In this document: positions 25,607 through 33,800 of the stretch, in pieces
Layout of the letters: the number at the start of each line of letters is the position of its first letter
Numbering within the stretch: position 1 is the first letter of the stretch
Origin: Bdellovibrio sp.
GTDB taxonomy: Bacteria; Myxococcota; SpSt-1050
Direction of reading: 5' to 3'
DNA length: 37,078 bases
Assembly: GCA_020725805.1 (NCBI GenBank)
Contig: DYEF01000107.1
Coordinates: 1-37,078, forward strand
Notes under the pieces: model-generated
Seen by the model: only the letters and a program-made list of their open reading frames with translations
Told to the model about the DNA's origin: nothing
The model's database searches: none
Program-made: the position numbers and the translations under genes

Positions 25607-26341
25607 ATGAGACCAAGACTTGGAGTAAATATCGACCACATAGCAACGCTGAGACAGGTCAGGATGGAGATATATCCCGACCCGGTCCATGCGGCTGTAT
25701 TGTGTGAACTGGGTGGCGCCGACGGAATTACCGTTCATCTCAGGGAGGACAGGAGGCATATTCAGGACAGGGATGTAAAGATTCTCAGACAGATTCTGAA
25801 GACCAGACTCAATCTCGAGATGGCTGCAGTAAAGGAGATGGTAGAGATAGCACTCGATATACGACCTGATTCGGTATGTCTGGTGCCGGAGAAGAGGGCA
25901 GAACTGACGACAGAGGGCGGGCTAAATGTGATAGAATCTCAGGATATCATAAAGAACGTTGTCCGTTCCCTCAGGAATGCCGGAATTGAGGTCAGTATCT
26001 TTATCGACCCTGATGTGGACCAGATATCGATGGCAAAGCGGTGTGATGCGGATGCAGTCGAGCTTCATACTGGCAAGTACTGCAGTGCGCCGGACAAAAA
26101 ACACAGTGACTTTGAGCTTTCGAGACTGATAGATGCCGCAAAGGCCGCATACAAGATGGGACTGAAGGTCAATGCCGGACACGGGCTGAATTACCGCAAT
26201 ATCTTCGATGTGGCGGCAATACCGGAGATAGAGGAGTTTAATATCGGTCATTCGATTGTTGCCCGCGCCGTTTATGTGGGGCTCGAAAAGGCGGTCAGGG
26301 AGATGGTCGAACTTCTGAGATACTCCCGGGGAAAGATATGA
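25607..26341 (+). CDS. pdxJ: Pyridoxine 5'-phosphate synthase
   Basis: Condenses 1-deoxy-xylulose 5-phosphate with 3-amino-2-oxopropyl phosphate to make pyridoxine 5'-phosphate, the last ring-forming step of the DXP-dependent vitamin B6 pathway. The 244-residue TIM barrel shows L-G-V-N-I-D-H-I-A-T-L-R-Q, H-L-R-E-D-R-R-H-I-Q-D-R-D, and V-N-A-G-H-G-L-N-Y with the catalytic His. I prefer ATG 25607: GGAGG at 25598-25602 lies just before it and the family starts at this point. An in-frame ATG at 25589 would overlap glmM and has no ribosome binding site. It overlaps rluB by four bases. No pdxA is visible in this window. Confidence 0.96.
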   Translation: MRPRLGVNIDHIATLRQVRMEIYPDPVHAAVLCELGGADGITVHLREDRRHIQDRDVKILRQILKTRLNLEMAAVKEMVEIALDIRPDSVCLVPEKRAELTTEGGLNVIESQDIIKNVVRSLRNAGIEVSIFIDPDVDQISMAKRCDADAVELHTGKYCSAPDKKHSDFELSRLIDAAKAAYKMGLKVNAGHGLNYRNIFDVAAIPEIEEFNIGHSIVARAVYVGLEKAVREMVELLRYSRGKI

Positions 26342-27108
26342 AAATCAGAATCAATAAATTCATTGCCGGTTCCGGATTTGCATCGAGAAGAAAGGTTGAT
26401 GAACTGATTGAGCAGGGGAGAGTCAGAATAAACGGCAAGGTCCCTCTTGAGCCCGGAGTAATGATTGACCCGGATGTAGATATAGTTACTATCGATGACG
26501 AGGTCATTTCTCTGGAAAAGGAGAAGGTCTATATTCTCCTGAACAAACCGCCGAAGACAATCTGCTCGAGCTATGATGATAAGGGAAGAAAGACCGTGAT
26601 AGACCTTGTCAACTCGAGAGTAAGGGTATTTAATGTCGGGAGGCTCGACTACGATGCCGAAGGAGTTCTGCTCCTCACGAACGACGGTGAACTCGCAAAT
26701 ATGCTCACCCATCCGAGGTATCAGGTCGAAAGGGTTTATCACGTAAAAATTAAAGGGGTAATTAGTCCGCTCAGGATTCAGGAGCTGAAGAAAGGCGTCT
26801 TTCTGAGAGACGGATTCGTAAAACCATCATCTGTCAGGGTAATTAAATCCACGGGTATCAACAGCTGGGTAGAGGTCGTTCTGAGAGAGGGGAAGCATCA
26901 CGAGGTCAAAAGGCTTTTCGATTATCTCGGTTATGAGGTTATAAGACTCAAGAGAGTGGAGTTTGCAGGACTGAGAGTGGATGATATCCCTGTCGGCGGC
27001 TACAGGGAACTCACACCCAAGGAAGTCAGAAGATTATATGCCTATGTAAAATCCAGAATGACAAAAGCCGGTCCGGAAAGAAAAAAGGAAAGAGATATAA
27101 TTTATTGA
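26338..27108 (+). CDS. rluB: Pseudouridine synthase, RluB/RsuA family
   Basis: A 256-residue RNA-modifying enzyme. The N-terminal S4 RNA-binding domain (about 1-60, with A-S-R-R-K-V-D-E-L-I-E-Q-G-R-V-R-I-N-G) is followed by the catalytic domain with G-R-L-D-Y-D-A-E-G-V-L-L-L-T-N-D-G; Asp104 is the nucleophilic aspartate. The H-H-E-V-K-R-L motif near residue 185 is also typical. By family it isomerises a uridine in 23S (RluB, RluE) or 16S rRNA (RsuA). RluB is the more likely given length and wording, but the target base cannot be read from sequence. The start overlaps pdxJ (ATGA). The stop codon lies inside the -35 element of the next promoter. Confidence 0.92.
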   Translation: MKIRINKFIAGSGFASRRKVDELIEQGRVRINGKVPLEPGVMIDPDVDIVTIDDEVISLEKEKVYILLNKPPKTICSSYDDKGRKTVIDLVNSRVRVFNVGRLDYDAEGVLLLTNDGELANMLTHPRYQVERVYHVKIKGVISPLRIQELKKGVFLRDGFVKPSSVRVIKSTGINSWVEVVLREGKHHEVKRLFDYLGYEVIRLKRVEFAGLRVDDIPVGGYRELTPKEVRRLYAYVKSRMTKAGPERKKERDIIY

Positions 27109-27132
27109 CTTAATTGAATAGATTATTATAAT
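27105..27132 (+). promoter_or_regulatory. Strong promoter of the ihfA-tatA-tatC unit
   Basis: TTGACT (27105-27110), 16 bases, then perfect TATAAT (27127-27132). The leader to the ATG is only about 17 bases and carries GGAGG at 27145-27149. The -35 hexamer contains the rluB stop codon (TGA 27106-27108). Confidence 0.7.
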
Positions 27133-27155
27133 TTTCCCATATTCGGAGGTTGATA

Positions 27156-27449
27156 ATGGCAAATATTACCAGGAAGGACATCGCCAATCACTTTTTGAAA
27201 ATCGGTGTGGAACTTGACCCCGTTCAGGCGCTCGAATACGTAAATCAGATTATTGATATAATTTCCGGAAAGCTCAGACAGGGGGAGGATGTGCTGATAT
27301 TCAACTTCGGTAAGTTTGCAGTAAGACAGAAGAGGGCGAGAAAAGGCAGAAATCCCAGAACAGGTGAAGAGGTAATTATCAGCCCCCGTAAAGTAGTTAC
27401 ATTCCGTCCTTCTCCGGTTTTCAGGTCAAAAATCAACGGTAACGGATAA
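27156..27449 (+). CDS. ihfA: HU/IHF-family DNA-bending protein, IHF-alpha-like
   Basis: A 97-residue nucleoid protein with the fold of HU and IHF. The DNA-contacting arm reads G-R-N-P-R-T-G-E-E-V-I-I-S-P-R-K-V-V-T-F-R-P, where the N-P proline intercalates into DNA. The A-R-K-G-R-N-P and V-V-T-F-R-P-S wording is closer to IHF-alpha than to HU. Whether a beta partner exists elsewhere is not visible, so it could also act as a homodimer. ATG 27156 is chosen since GGAGG lies six bases before it; a TTG two codons upstream overlaps the spacer. It has a strong promoter of its own and is followed by tatA after eight bases. Confidence 0.9.
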   Translation: MANITRKDIANHFLKIGVELDPVQALEYVNQIIDIISGKLRQGEDVLIFNFGKFAVRQKRARKGRNPRTGEEVIISPRKVVTFRPSPVFRSKINGNG

Positions 27450-27457
27450 CATCCCTG

Positions 27458-27724
27458 ATGTTCTCTCTCGGGATTCAGGAGATTCTGGTAATTGCAATCA
27501 TTATTCTCCTGCTTGTCGACCACAGGAAGATTCCTGAATTTACAAAAGGTATAGGGAAGATATACCGTCAGATAAAGTCGGCTCAGGACAACATAAAAAG
27601 TGAAATAATAAAGGCAGGTATTTCTGAAGAATCGGACGAATTGCCCCGTGCTATTCCGGAAAATAAGGACAGCAATATTTATGACCGGGAGAAAGAAAGC
27701 GATGAATCAGACAGAGCCGGATAG
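27458..27724 (+). CDS. tatA: Twin-arginine translocase subunit TatA/TatB-like
   Basis: An 88-residue protein with one N-terminal membrane helix (about 4-20), an amphipathic helix (about 22-45, K-I-P-E-F-T-K-G-I-G-K-I-Y-R-Q-I-K) and an acidic tail. Together with TatC it exports folded proteins. The opening M-F-S-L-G-I-Q-E-I-L is more like TatB (Glu8), so it may serve both roles. The hinge normally reading F-G-P or L-G-P is V-D-H here, without Gly or Pro, which is unusual. There is no good ribosome binding site; it starts eight bases after the ihfA stop and overlaps tatC by 23 bases. Confidence 0.88.
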   Translation: MFSLGIQEILVIAIIILLLVDHRKIPEFTKGIGKIYRQIKSAQDNIKSEIIKAGISEESDELPRAIPENKDSNIYDREKESDESDRAG

Positions 27725-28439
27725 GGAGATACCGTTTCTTCAGCATATCAGAGAACTCAGAAAGAGGCTGATAGTTTCGCTCTCTGCCGTGTTGTGTGGT
27801 TTTATTATTGCCTATATATATTCGGAAGATATCTTCTATCTTCTCTTTCTGCCCTTAAAGGAGGCTCTCCCCGAAAATTCGAAAAATCTATATTTTACCG
27901 GTGTAGCTGAGCCGTTTTTCTTGTTTATCAAGCTTGCATTTGTGGCAGGAATATTCATCGCCAGCCCGGTAATACTCTATCAGGTCTGGCTATTTGTCAG
28001 GCCGGCGTTATATGAGAATGAGAGGAGATTTACAGTCCTGTTTGTCTTTCTTGGGACTTTATTCTTTGTCGGTGGTGCCCTGTTCGGATATTTCCTGATA
28101 TTCCCAAATGCGTTCAGGTTCTTTCTGAGTTTCGGTGCCCGGTACCTCAGTCCGATTATAACAATAAATGATTATTTTTCCCTTGCCGTATCATTGCTTC
28201 TGATATTCGGACTCTTGTTCGAACTCCCGCTTGTGATGTTTTTCCTGATAATTTTCAACATTATCCCTGCCGAATTTTTCCGGAAGAACAGGAGATACGC
28301 AATTATTGCAATAGTAATTTTCGCTGCAGTCGTTACTCCGACGACAGATGCGGTGACCCTGATACTTCTGGGTATACCATTGATATTCCTTTACGAACTT
28401 GGTATTTTATTTTCGGCAATCTATAAAAGACTGGTTTGA
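27702..28439 (+). CDS. tatC: Twin-arginine translocase receptor subunit TatC
   Basis: A 245-residue, six-helix membrane protein, the receptor for twin-arginine signal peptides. The family start P-F-L-Q-H-I-R-E-L-R-K-R-L is present, as are the periplasmic-loop region around V-A-E-P-F-F-L-F-I-K-L and the late R-R-Y-A-I-I-A-I-V-I-F-A-A-V-V-T-P-T-T-D segment. ATG 27702 is preferred: GGGAG at 27687-27691 precedes it by ten bases and the protein then begins at the usual distance from the P-F-L-x-H motif. Longer in-frame starts (27648 GTG, 27681 ATG) lie deeper in tatA. Its stop lies three bases from the stop of the convergent kelch gene. Confidence 0.95.
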   Translation: MNQTEPDREIPFLQHIRELRKRLIVSLSAVLCGFIIAYIYSEDIFYLLFLPLKEALPENSKNLYFTGVAEPFFLFIKLAFVAGIFIASPVILYQVWLFVRPALYENERRFTVLFVFLGTLFFVGGALFGYFLIFPNAFRFFLSFGARYLSPIITINDYFSLAVSLLLIFGLLFELPLVMFFLIIFNIIPAEFFRKNRRYAIIAIVIFAAVVTPTTDAVTLILLGIPLIFLYELGILFSAIYKRLV

Positions 28440-28451
28440 TTTTTACCGGTC
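28429..28451 (-). terminator. Possible terminator of the kelch operon
   Basis: On the minus strand GACCGGT and ACCAGTC form a seven-pair stem with one G-T wobble and a nine-base loop, followed by TTTTAT. It straddles the two convergent stop codons (tatC and kelch). The stem is short, so efficiency is doubtful. There is no T-run for plus-strand transcripts. Confidence 0.35.
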
Positions 28452-30068
28452 TGTCAGCCCATAGCCGTTATAAATTTCTGCAGTGTCGAGTATAATTGCC
28501 TCCTGTGCCTGATTGAAATACAGGCCGCCGGTAATGAGAAATGTATTGTCCTCGATTTTGACACTTGAGTGAAAGACTCTCTCCCTTTTCAGTTTTTCCA
28601 CACCGGTTTTGCTGTTGTCCGATGTCTCATAACCTGAAGGATTGATTTTGCTGACAGAGAACATATCACTTACAGTAAATGGTATGCTTCTGATTCCTCC
28701 TGTCTGAAAGAGGTAATTATTGACCATAATATTGCTGCTTCCGAAGACTGTTTCCCCTGCAAGTTTATCAGGCTCTATCTTAAGCTTCTGGTCTGAAGTA
28801 ATCCTGATATAATATCTCCCTGTTATAAATTTATAGTAACCCGATATATTCAGGTAAAGACTGCCGCTCTTTAATTCGAATGCCTCGGGAAAATACTGCC
28901 TCTGCGGAATTATGCTCCCGAAATCAGGGGAGACTTCAAATGTAATTTTAGAAATTTTTCCGTCCTGTGAGAGGATAAAGCCATCTTCCCGGTTTCCCCC
29001 GTAGAAGAGGTATCTGTTTTCAGCAAGCCTTATTCTGGCGCCTGCGAAGAATGAGGTATCTGCATTTGTCTCTTCAGAGATCTTCGCTGAGGTGTTGCCG
29101 GAGATATCTATTGTTATCAGTTTATCGTTTATTCCTCCGGCATCGGGATTTTTGCAGTCGAATCCGGGGATAATGCCTCCGAATACGTAGATTTTACTGC
29201 CGATTCTGGCTGACTGGGCAAAGGCAAATGGGGTTTTGAGCCGTCCGGCAACACTGAAACTGTTTTTTGACGGGTCGAATATCTCGATATCATAGACGAA
29301 GGCGGTATTTTCGTTCAGGCATATAAAGAAATCGTCGGGATTCTTGGTCATATCTGCCCTGTCTATACCACCGGCAATCAGTATTCTGCCATCTTCCAAT
29401 TCTTCATAAATATATCCGATTCTTCCTGAAACCATCTTTGAATCAAGTGTATTCGATGAACCTGCGATTATGCCGGTATTGATATTATCTGCATACTCAG
29501 TTTTGTACGGATAGAAGATTTCTGCCTTATTAAGGGATTCCAGATGATATATGTCATAATCTCTTATCGCCGAATTTATACCTCCGAATATCAGTACTCT
29601 CCCGTCGCTGAGTCTGACAGAACTGTGCATAAATCTCTTATTGTTGATATAGTCTGCGCAGGTGAGTGCCTTCTCTCTTGTGAGATTTATCTGAACGAAG
29701 GTCTTGCTTCTGGGCTTTATTTCGACATTTTCGGCAAACCCCGACCAGTAAATATTTTCCTTTGTCTGTGCCCTGACATTCAGTCTGTATTTGTTATATG
29801 GCTCGATATCATTTATTAACACGGAAGTCTGTGCATCGTCATTCTGAATCTCTTTTTCTATAACGGTTTTACCGTCTTTTATAAGGCTTACCTTTATGTT
29901 GTTGATGTTCGTAGGTATTGTAGATGTGTGTTTTACCGGGTAGTTCAGGCAGTCTTCATACAGAAATCTGATTTCAGTTCTGAGTTCTAATCCTGAATCC
30001 GGATTACATCCCGCAATAAAGAGAGTGAAGAGCAGTGCAGGACTAATCTTTATTCCTGATAATCTCAT
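28443..30068 (-). CDS. Kelch-repeat lipoprotein
   Basis: The 541-residue protein has a lipoprotein signal ending in L-F-I-A-G-C, with Cys21 as lipid anchor and Asn at +2. After an N-terminal region of about 120 residues (possibly a small beta domain, with C-L-N-Y-P), it shows about six kelch-type blades. Examples are H-S-S-V-R-L-S-D-G-R-V-L-I-F-G-G, L-E-D-G-R-I-L-I-A-G-G, R-I-G-S-K-I-Y-V-F-G-G, and near the end F-H-S-S-V-K-I-E-D-N-T-F-L-I-T-G-G. A beta-propeller on the outer envelope is expected; its ligand is unknown. I chose ATG 30068 because GGGAG lies eight bases upstream and the lipobox then sits correctly. The longer frame to 30134 would run far into rsmI. With this start it overlaps rsmI by 26 bases. 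Confidence 0.88.
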   Translation of the reverse strand: MRLSGIKISPALLFTLFIAGCNPDSGLELRTEIRFLYEDCLNYPVKHTSTIPTNINNIKVSLIKDGKTVIEKEIQNDDAQTSVLINDIEPYNKYRLNVRAQTKENIYWSGFAENVEIKPRSKTFVQINLTREKALTCADYINNKRFMHSSVRLSDGRVLIFGGINSAIRDYDIYHLESLNKAEIFYPYKTEYADNINTGIIAGSSNTLDSKMVSGRIGYIYEELEDGRILIAGGIDRADMTKNPDDFFICLNENTAFVYDIEIFDPSKNSFSVAGRLKTPFAFAQSARIGSKIYVFGGIIPGFDCKNPDAGGINDKLITIDISGNTSAKISEETNADTSFFAGARIRLAENRYLFYGGNREDGFILSQDGKISKITFEVSPDFGSIIPQRQYFPEAFELKSGSLYLNISGYYKFITGRYYIRITSDQKLKIEPDKLAGETVFGSSNIMVNNYLFQTGGIRSIPFTVSDMFSVSKINPSGYETSDNSKTGVEKLKRERVFHSSVKIEDNTFLITGGLYFNQAQEAIILDTAEIYNGYGLTDR

Positions 30069-30861
30069 TGTAGATGCTCCCTGCGGAAAGTTGATAATAA
30101 TCTGCGAGAATCCTCGCAATTGTCTTTGTACCAAGTCTTTGCTCCAAAAGTATTTTCAGAAGTTCGGGGTCATATCCGGTTTCGTTTTTTTTCGGTGAGA
30201 ATCTGACAACCACTGTGATTTCCCCCTTTATTGTGCGACCTGAAAGATGACCGGTCAGTTCCTGCGGACTCCCGCGCAAAAGCTCCTCGTGCTGTTTTGT
30301 CATCTCTCTTGCAATAAAGACCGTACATAACGGGTCTGACTGTTCTAGTATCTGCAGTGTGTTCAGTATTCTTTCGGGAGATTCGTAGAATACAAGCAGG
30401 GTATCCCTTTGACGGCAAAAACCGAAGAGTTCATCTATCTCTTTTCTCTTGCGGGGCAGAAAGCCGGCGAAGAGAGATTCCTTGGCCGTAAATCCGCAGG
30501 CCGAGAGGGCAGATGCAAAGGCAGTCGGTCCCGGCACAAGGAATACAGGGAGATTATTTTCGAAAACCTCATTAATCAGAAATGAACCCGGATCCGATAC
30601 AGATGGCATTCCTGCATCTGACACAAGTGAAATGGATTGGTTTTCTTTAAGATACCGGATTATTTCGGGCGTAACCCGCTTTCTGTTTTCCTCCCTGAAA
30701 GTCATAAACCTCTTTATTGTAATAGCCAGATTGCCGGTAAGTCTCCTCAATCTCTCCTCTGATTCACACAAAACTATATCAGACTCTCTGAGAGTTTCCA
30801 GTGCCCTTTGAGATATGTCCTTAAGATTTCCGATAGGGGTACCTACAATAAAGAGAGGCAT
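30043..30861 (-). CDS. rsmI: 16S rRNA (cytidine1402-2'-O)-methyltransferase RsmI
   Basis: A SAM-dependent methyltransferase of the tetrapyrrole-methylase fold that methylates the ribose of C1402 in the ribosomal P site. The 272 residues show P-L-F-I-V-G-T-P-I-G-N-L-K-D-I-S at the start, S-D-A-G-M-P-S-V-S-D-P-G near residue 82, P-G-P-T-A-F-A-S-A-L near 110, and Y-E-S-P-E-R-I near 160, all family signatures. The C-terminal extension (G-T-K-T-I-A-R-I-L-A-D-Y-Y) is the usual helical domain. The ATG overlaps the stop of the large TPR gene by one base (TAATG), so it is probably coupled to it. It reads into the kelch gene by 26 bases. Confidence 0.96.
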   Translation of the reverse strand: MPLFIVGTPIGNLKDISQRALETLRESDIVLCESEERLRRLTGNLAITIKRFMTFREENRKRVTPEIIRYLKENQSISLVSDAGMPSVSDPGSFLINEVFENNLPVFLVPGPTAFASALSACGFTAKESLFAGFLPRKRKEIDELFGFCRQRDTLLVFYESPERILNTLQILEQSDPLCTVFIAREMTKQHEELLRGSPQELTGHLSGRTIKGEITVVVRFSPKKNETGYDPELLKILLEQRLGTKTIARILADYYQLSAGSIYNEIIRNKD

Positions 30862-33800
30862 TATTCTTCTTCTTCCTCGTCCTTGTTTTTGGCTTTGGAT
30901 TTGGATGCCTTATCTTCCTCTTCGGACATCTTTAATGTCTCTTTCAGGTCAAAGATCTCGTCCTTGACTTCCTGTGCGAGGTCGTCCTCCGGTGCAATCT
31001 TGAGGAACTGCTCGAAATATCTGATAGCCTTCGGGTAGTTGTTTTTACCTTTGTAGATATATCCGAGTCTGTAATACGCCATTGATGAAGAGGGGTTTTT
31101 TGCGATTGTCTTTTCGTAGTAATCGACAGCCTGGTCATATTTTTCCATCATTTCATAGGTTCTGGCAATCTCAAACATAGCCTTGTCGTTGTTTTCGTTC
31201 TTTTCGAGGCATTCCTTGAAGGATTTGATAGCCTTGTCATATTCCTTCTTCCCCTGATAACTCTTCCCTGTATAGAAGAGTGCAGACTCATTGTTGGGGT
31301 CCTGTGAATATACCTTGCTGAATTCGGTTATCGCCGCCTTATAGCTCTTTGACAGATAGTATCCCATTGCAAGGTAATACCTGTATTCAGGGTTATCCGG
31401 TTCCTTCTTTGTTACATTCTTCAGTTCCTCGATTCCTTCTGTAAACATATTGTTTTCTATCATCGTCTTGCCGAATATGAATCTGAATTCGGTATTGTCC
31501 TTTGCCTTGTTTGTAGCCTGCTTGAAGGATTCAACTGCGCTCGATTTGTCACCTTTCCTGAGATATGCCATCCCGAGCTCGAAATATGCCACTGCGTTTC
31601 CGCTCTCTGCCGTAATGGCATTGTTCAGAATTTCTATTGCCTTCTGATGGTCGTTGTTCATACTGTAGGCCTTACCCAGCATAATCATTACATCCACGGA
31701 CTTGTTTACTTTGAGTTCTTCCTCGAGATTGTTTATTGCCTCGGGATATTTCTTCAGGCCAAAGTATGCCTTGCCGAAATAGTATCTGAGTTCGGGCATC
31801 TTGCTTATCTGAATTTTGACCACCTCAAGGTGTTTTAATGCCTCATCGTATTCCTGCTTCTCTATATATGCTTTGGCGAGCAGAAATCTGGAATGGGTGT
31901 TGTAGTTGTCTATCTCGATTACGTGTCTGAGATTCTCAACGGCAGGGTCGATCTTGCGGAGTTTCAGGTATGTCTCTCCTATCATAATCAGGACATCCGT
32001 ATTCTGCGGATTCTCCTTCTTTATCCCTTCGAGAAGAGTCAGACCTTCCTCGGTCTTGTTCTGCCTTATGAGCAGGTTTGCAAGGGCGAGTTTTGCATCA
32101 ATAAAATCCTTGTTTACTGCGAGAATCTGGTTGTAAGACTGCTCTGCATCCTTGAATTTTTCGAGTTCCTCTTCGATCTTGCCTTTGTACAGCAGTACAT
32201 TAGGATTCGACTGGTCCTGTGAATAAATCTCCATAATCGTCTTATGGGCGTTGAGTATTTTCCTCTGCTTTATCATTACTTTAACAAGTCCGATTTTTGC
32301 ATTAATGTTGCCTGAGTCCACTTTAATTACGGCATTGAATTCATCAAATGCCTTGTCGAGTTCCTCGATATTGTACAGGTATTCGGCATAGGAAAGCCTG
32401 TATTCCGGTTTCCCTCCAGAATGGGTAATCGAGGCCTTGAAATACTTGTCTGCCTCTTCGTTTTTTCTGATGGAGAAATACATTTTTGCCAGTACGAATT
32501 CTGCCCTTGCAAGTTCTGAGGGGTGCAGGGAGGCAGAAGAAGATGAGATGATATTCTCGACGGCACTCAATGAAGAACCGGGGTCGTCAGATTCTGAAAA
32601 ACGCAGTTTGTGAAATTCTATGGCAGCCCTCAGATTCGCAGGATTTGTCTCCTTTGCCTTCTTGAACCAGTTGACGGCATTTGCGGAATCGTTCTGGTTC
32701 AGGTATATCTCTCCTATAAGTTCCATAGTAAGGGAATCTTTCTCTGCTCCCTTAAGATAATTTTCAAAATCGCTTATGGCCTGATTCAGATTTTTGCTAT
32801 AGAGATTCTGGAATCCGTTTATATAACTCTGATAGTGTGGTGAGGAATTCAGTGACTTATATACCTCCTTCAGGTTTTCGGTATCCTTGACCGAGGCGTA
32901 GTACAATCCGAGTGCAAAGAGACTGTCAGGTGTTTCGATCTTCTCTTTCTTCATATCTTTGATACATTTTGTGAGGAGTTCCTCGCTCTCCTTATCGGAT
33001 GTGAGAAAACTTCTCTGGTAAATCAGGATTCTTGATATTATTGCACAGACAGGTGTCTTGTATCTCACCTTTGCATAAAGAGTCTTGAGGGAGTTTAGTC
33101 CTGTGGTAATTTCGGCGTAATTTCCGGAATAGAAGCCGTTGAGTGCATTCGTAACCTGCTGCTGCTCGGCGACCGATAGTTTGCCTCCGAATATCTTCGT
33201 ATATATGCTGTACCCTGCAAAAAGGACGATAAGTATTACAACGGCCGATGTTGCGCCGATGATAGCTTGTCTTGTTTTTTTGGGAAGATTTGCAAACTTT
33301 GCCTTTAGCTCTTTGGTCTTTTCTCCGAGTGCCTCTTTGAATTCATCCAGTTTTGTCGGTTCTTTAATCCCCTCTTTTTTTACAGCGACTTTCTTTTTCT
33401 CTTCAGGTTTATGGATTTCGGGTGCCGGTCTTTCTATTTGTTTTGAGACGACCGGGGGTGCATTTGAAATATTCTCAAGCATATTCTGAATCGCCTGCTG
33501 GAATTCGGGAATCTTGGAGATTGATTGCCAGCTGATTCCGTCTTCGGATACCTCTTCGTTCCCGAGCAGTTTGTTCTCCACGAGCATTCTGACAACAGTC
33601 TCTTCGTCAAAAGGACCGAAGATCTTCCCGGACTTTCTCTTGACCTTGAATTTTTTTGATGACTGTTTTTCAGCCGAAGATGCTGGAGACGGTGCCTGTT
33701 CTGCCACCTTTTTGGATTCTGATATATTTATGGGCGAAGCTTTTGGCTTATCTGGTTCCGCAGGTGGAGTGCTGATAGAGCTTGCTATTGCCTCATCCAG

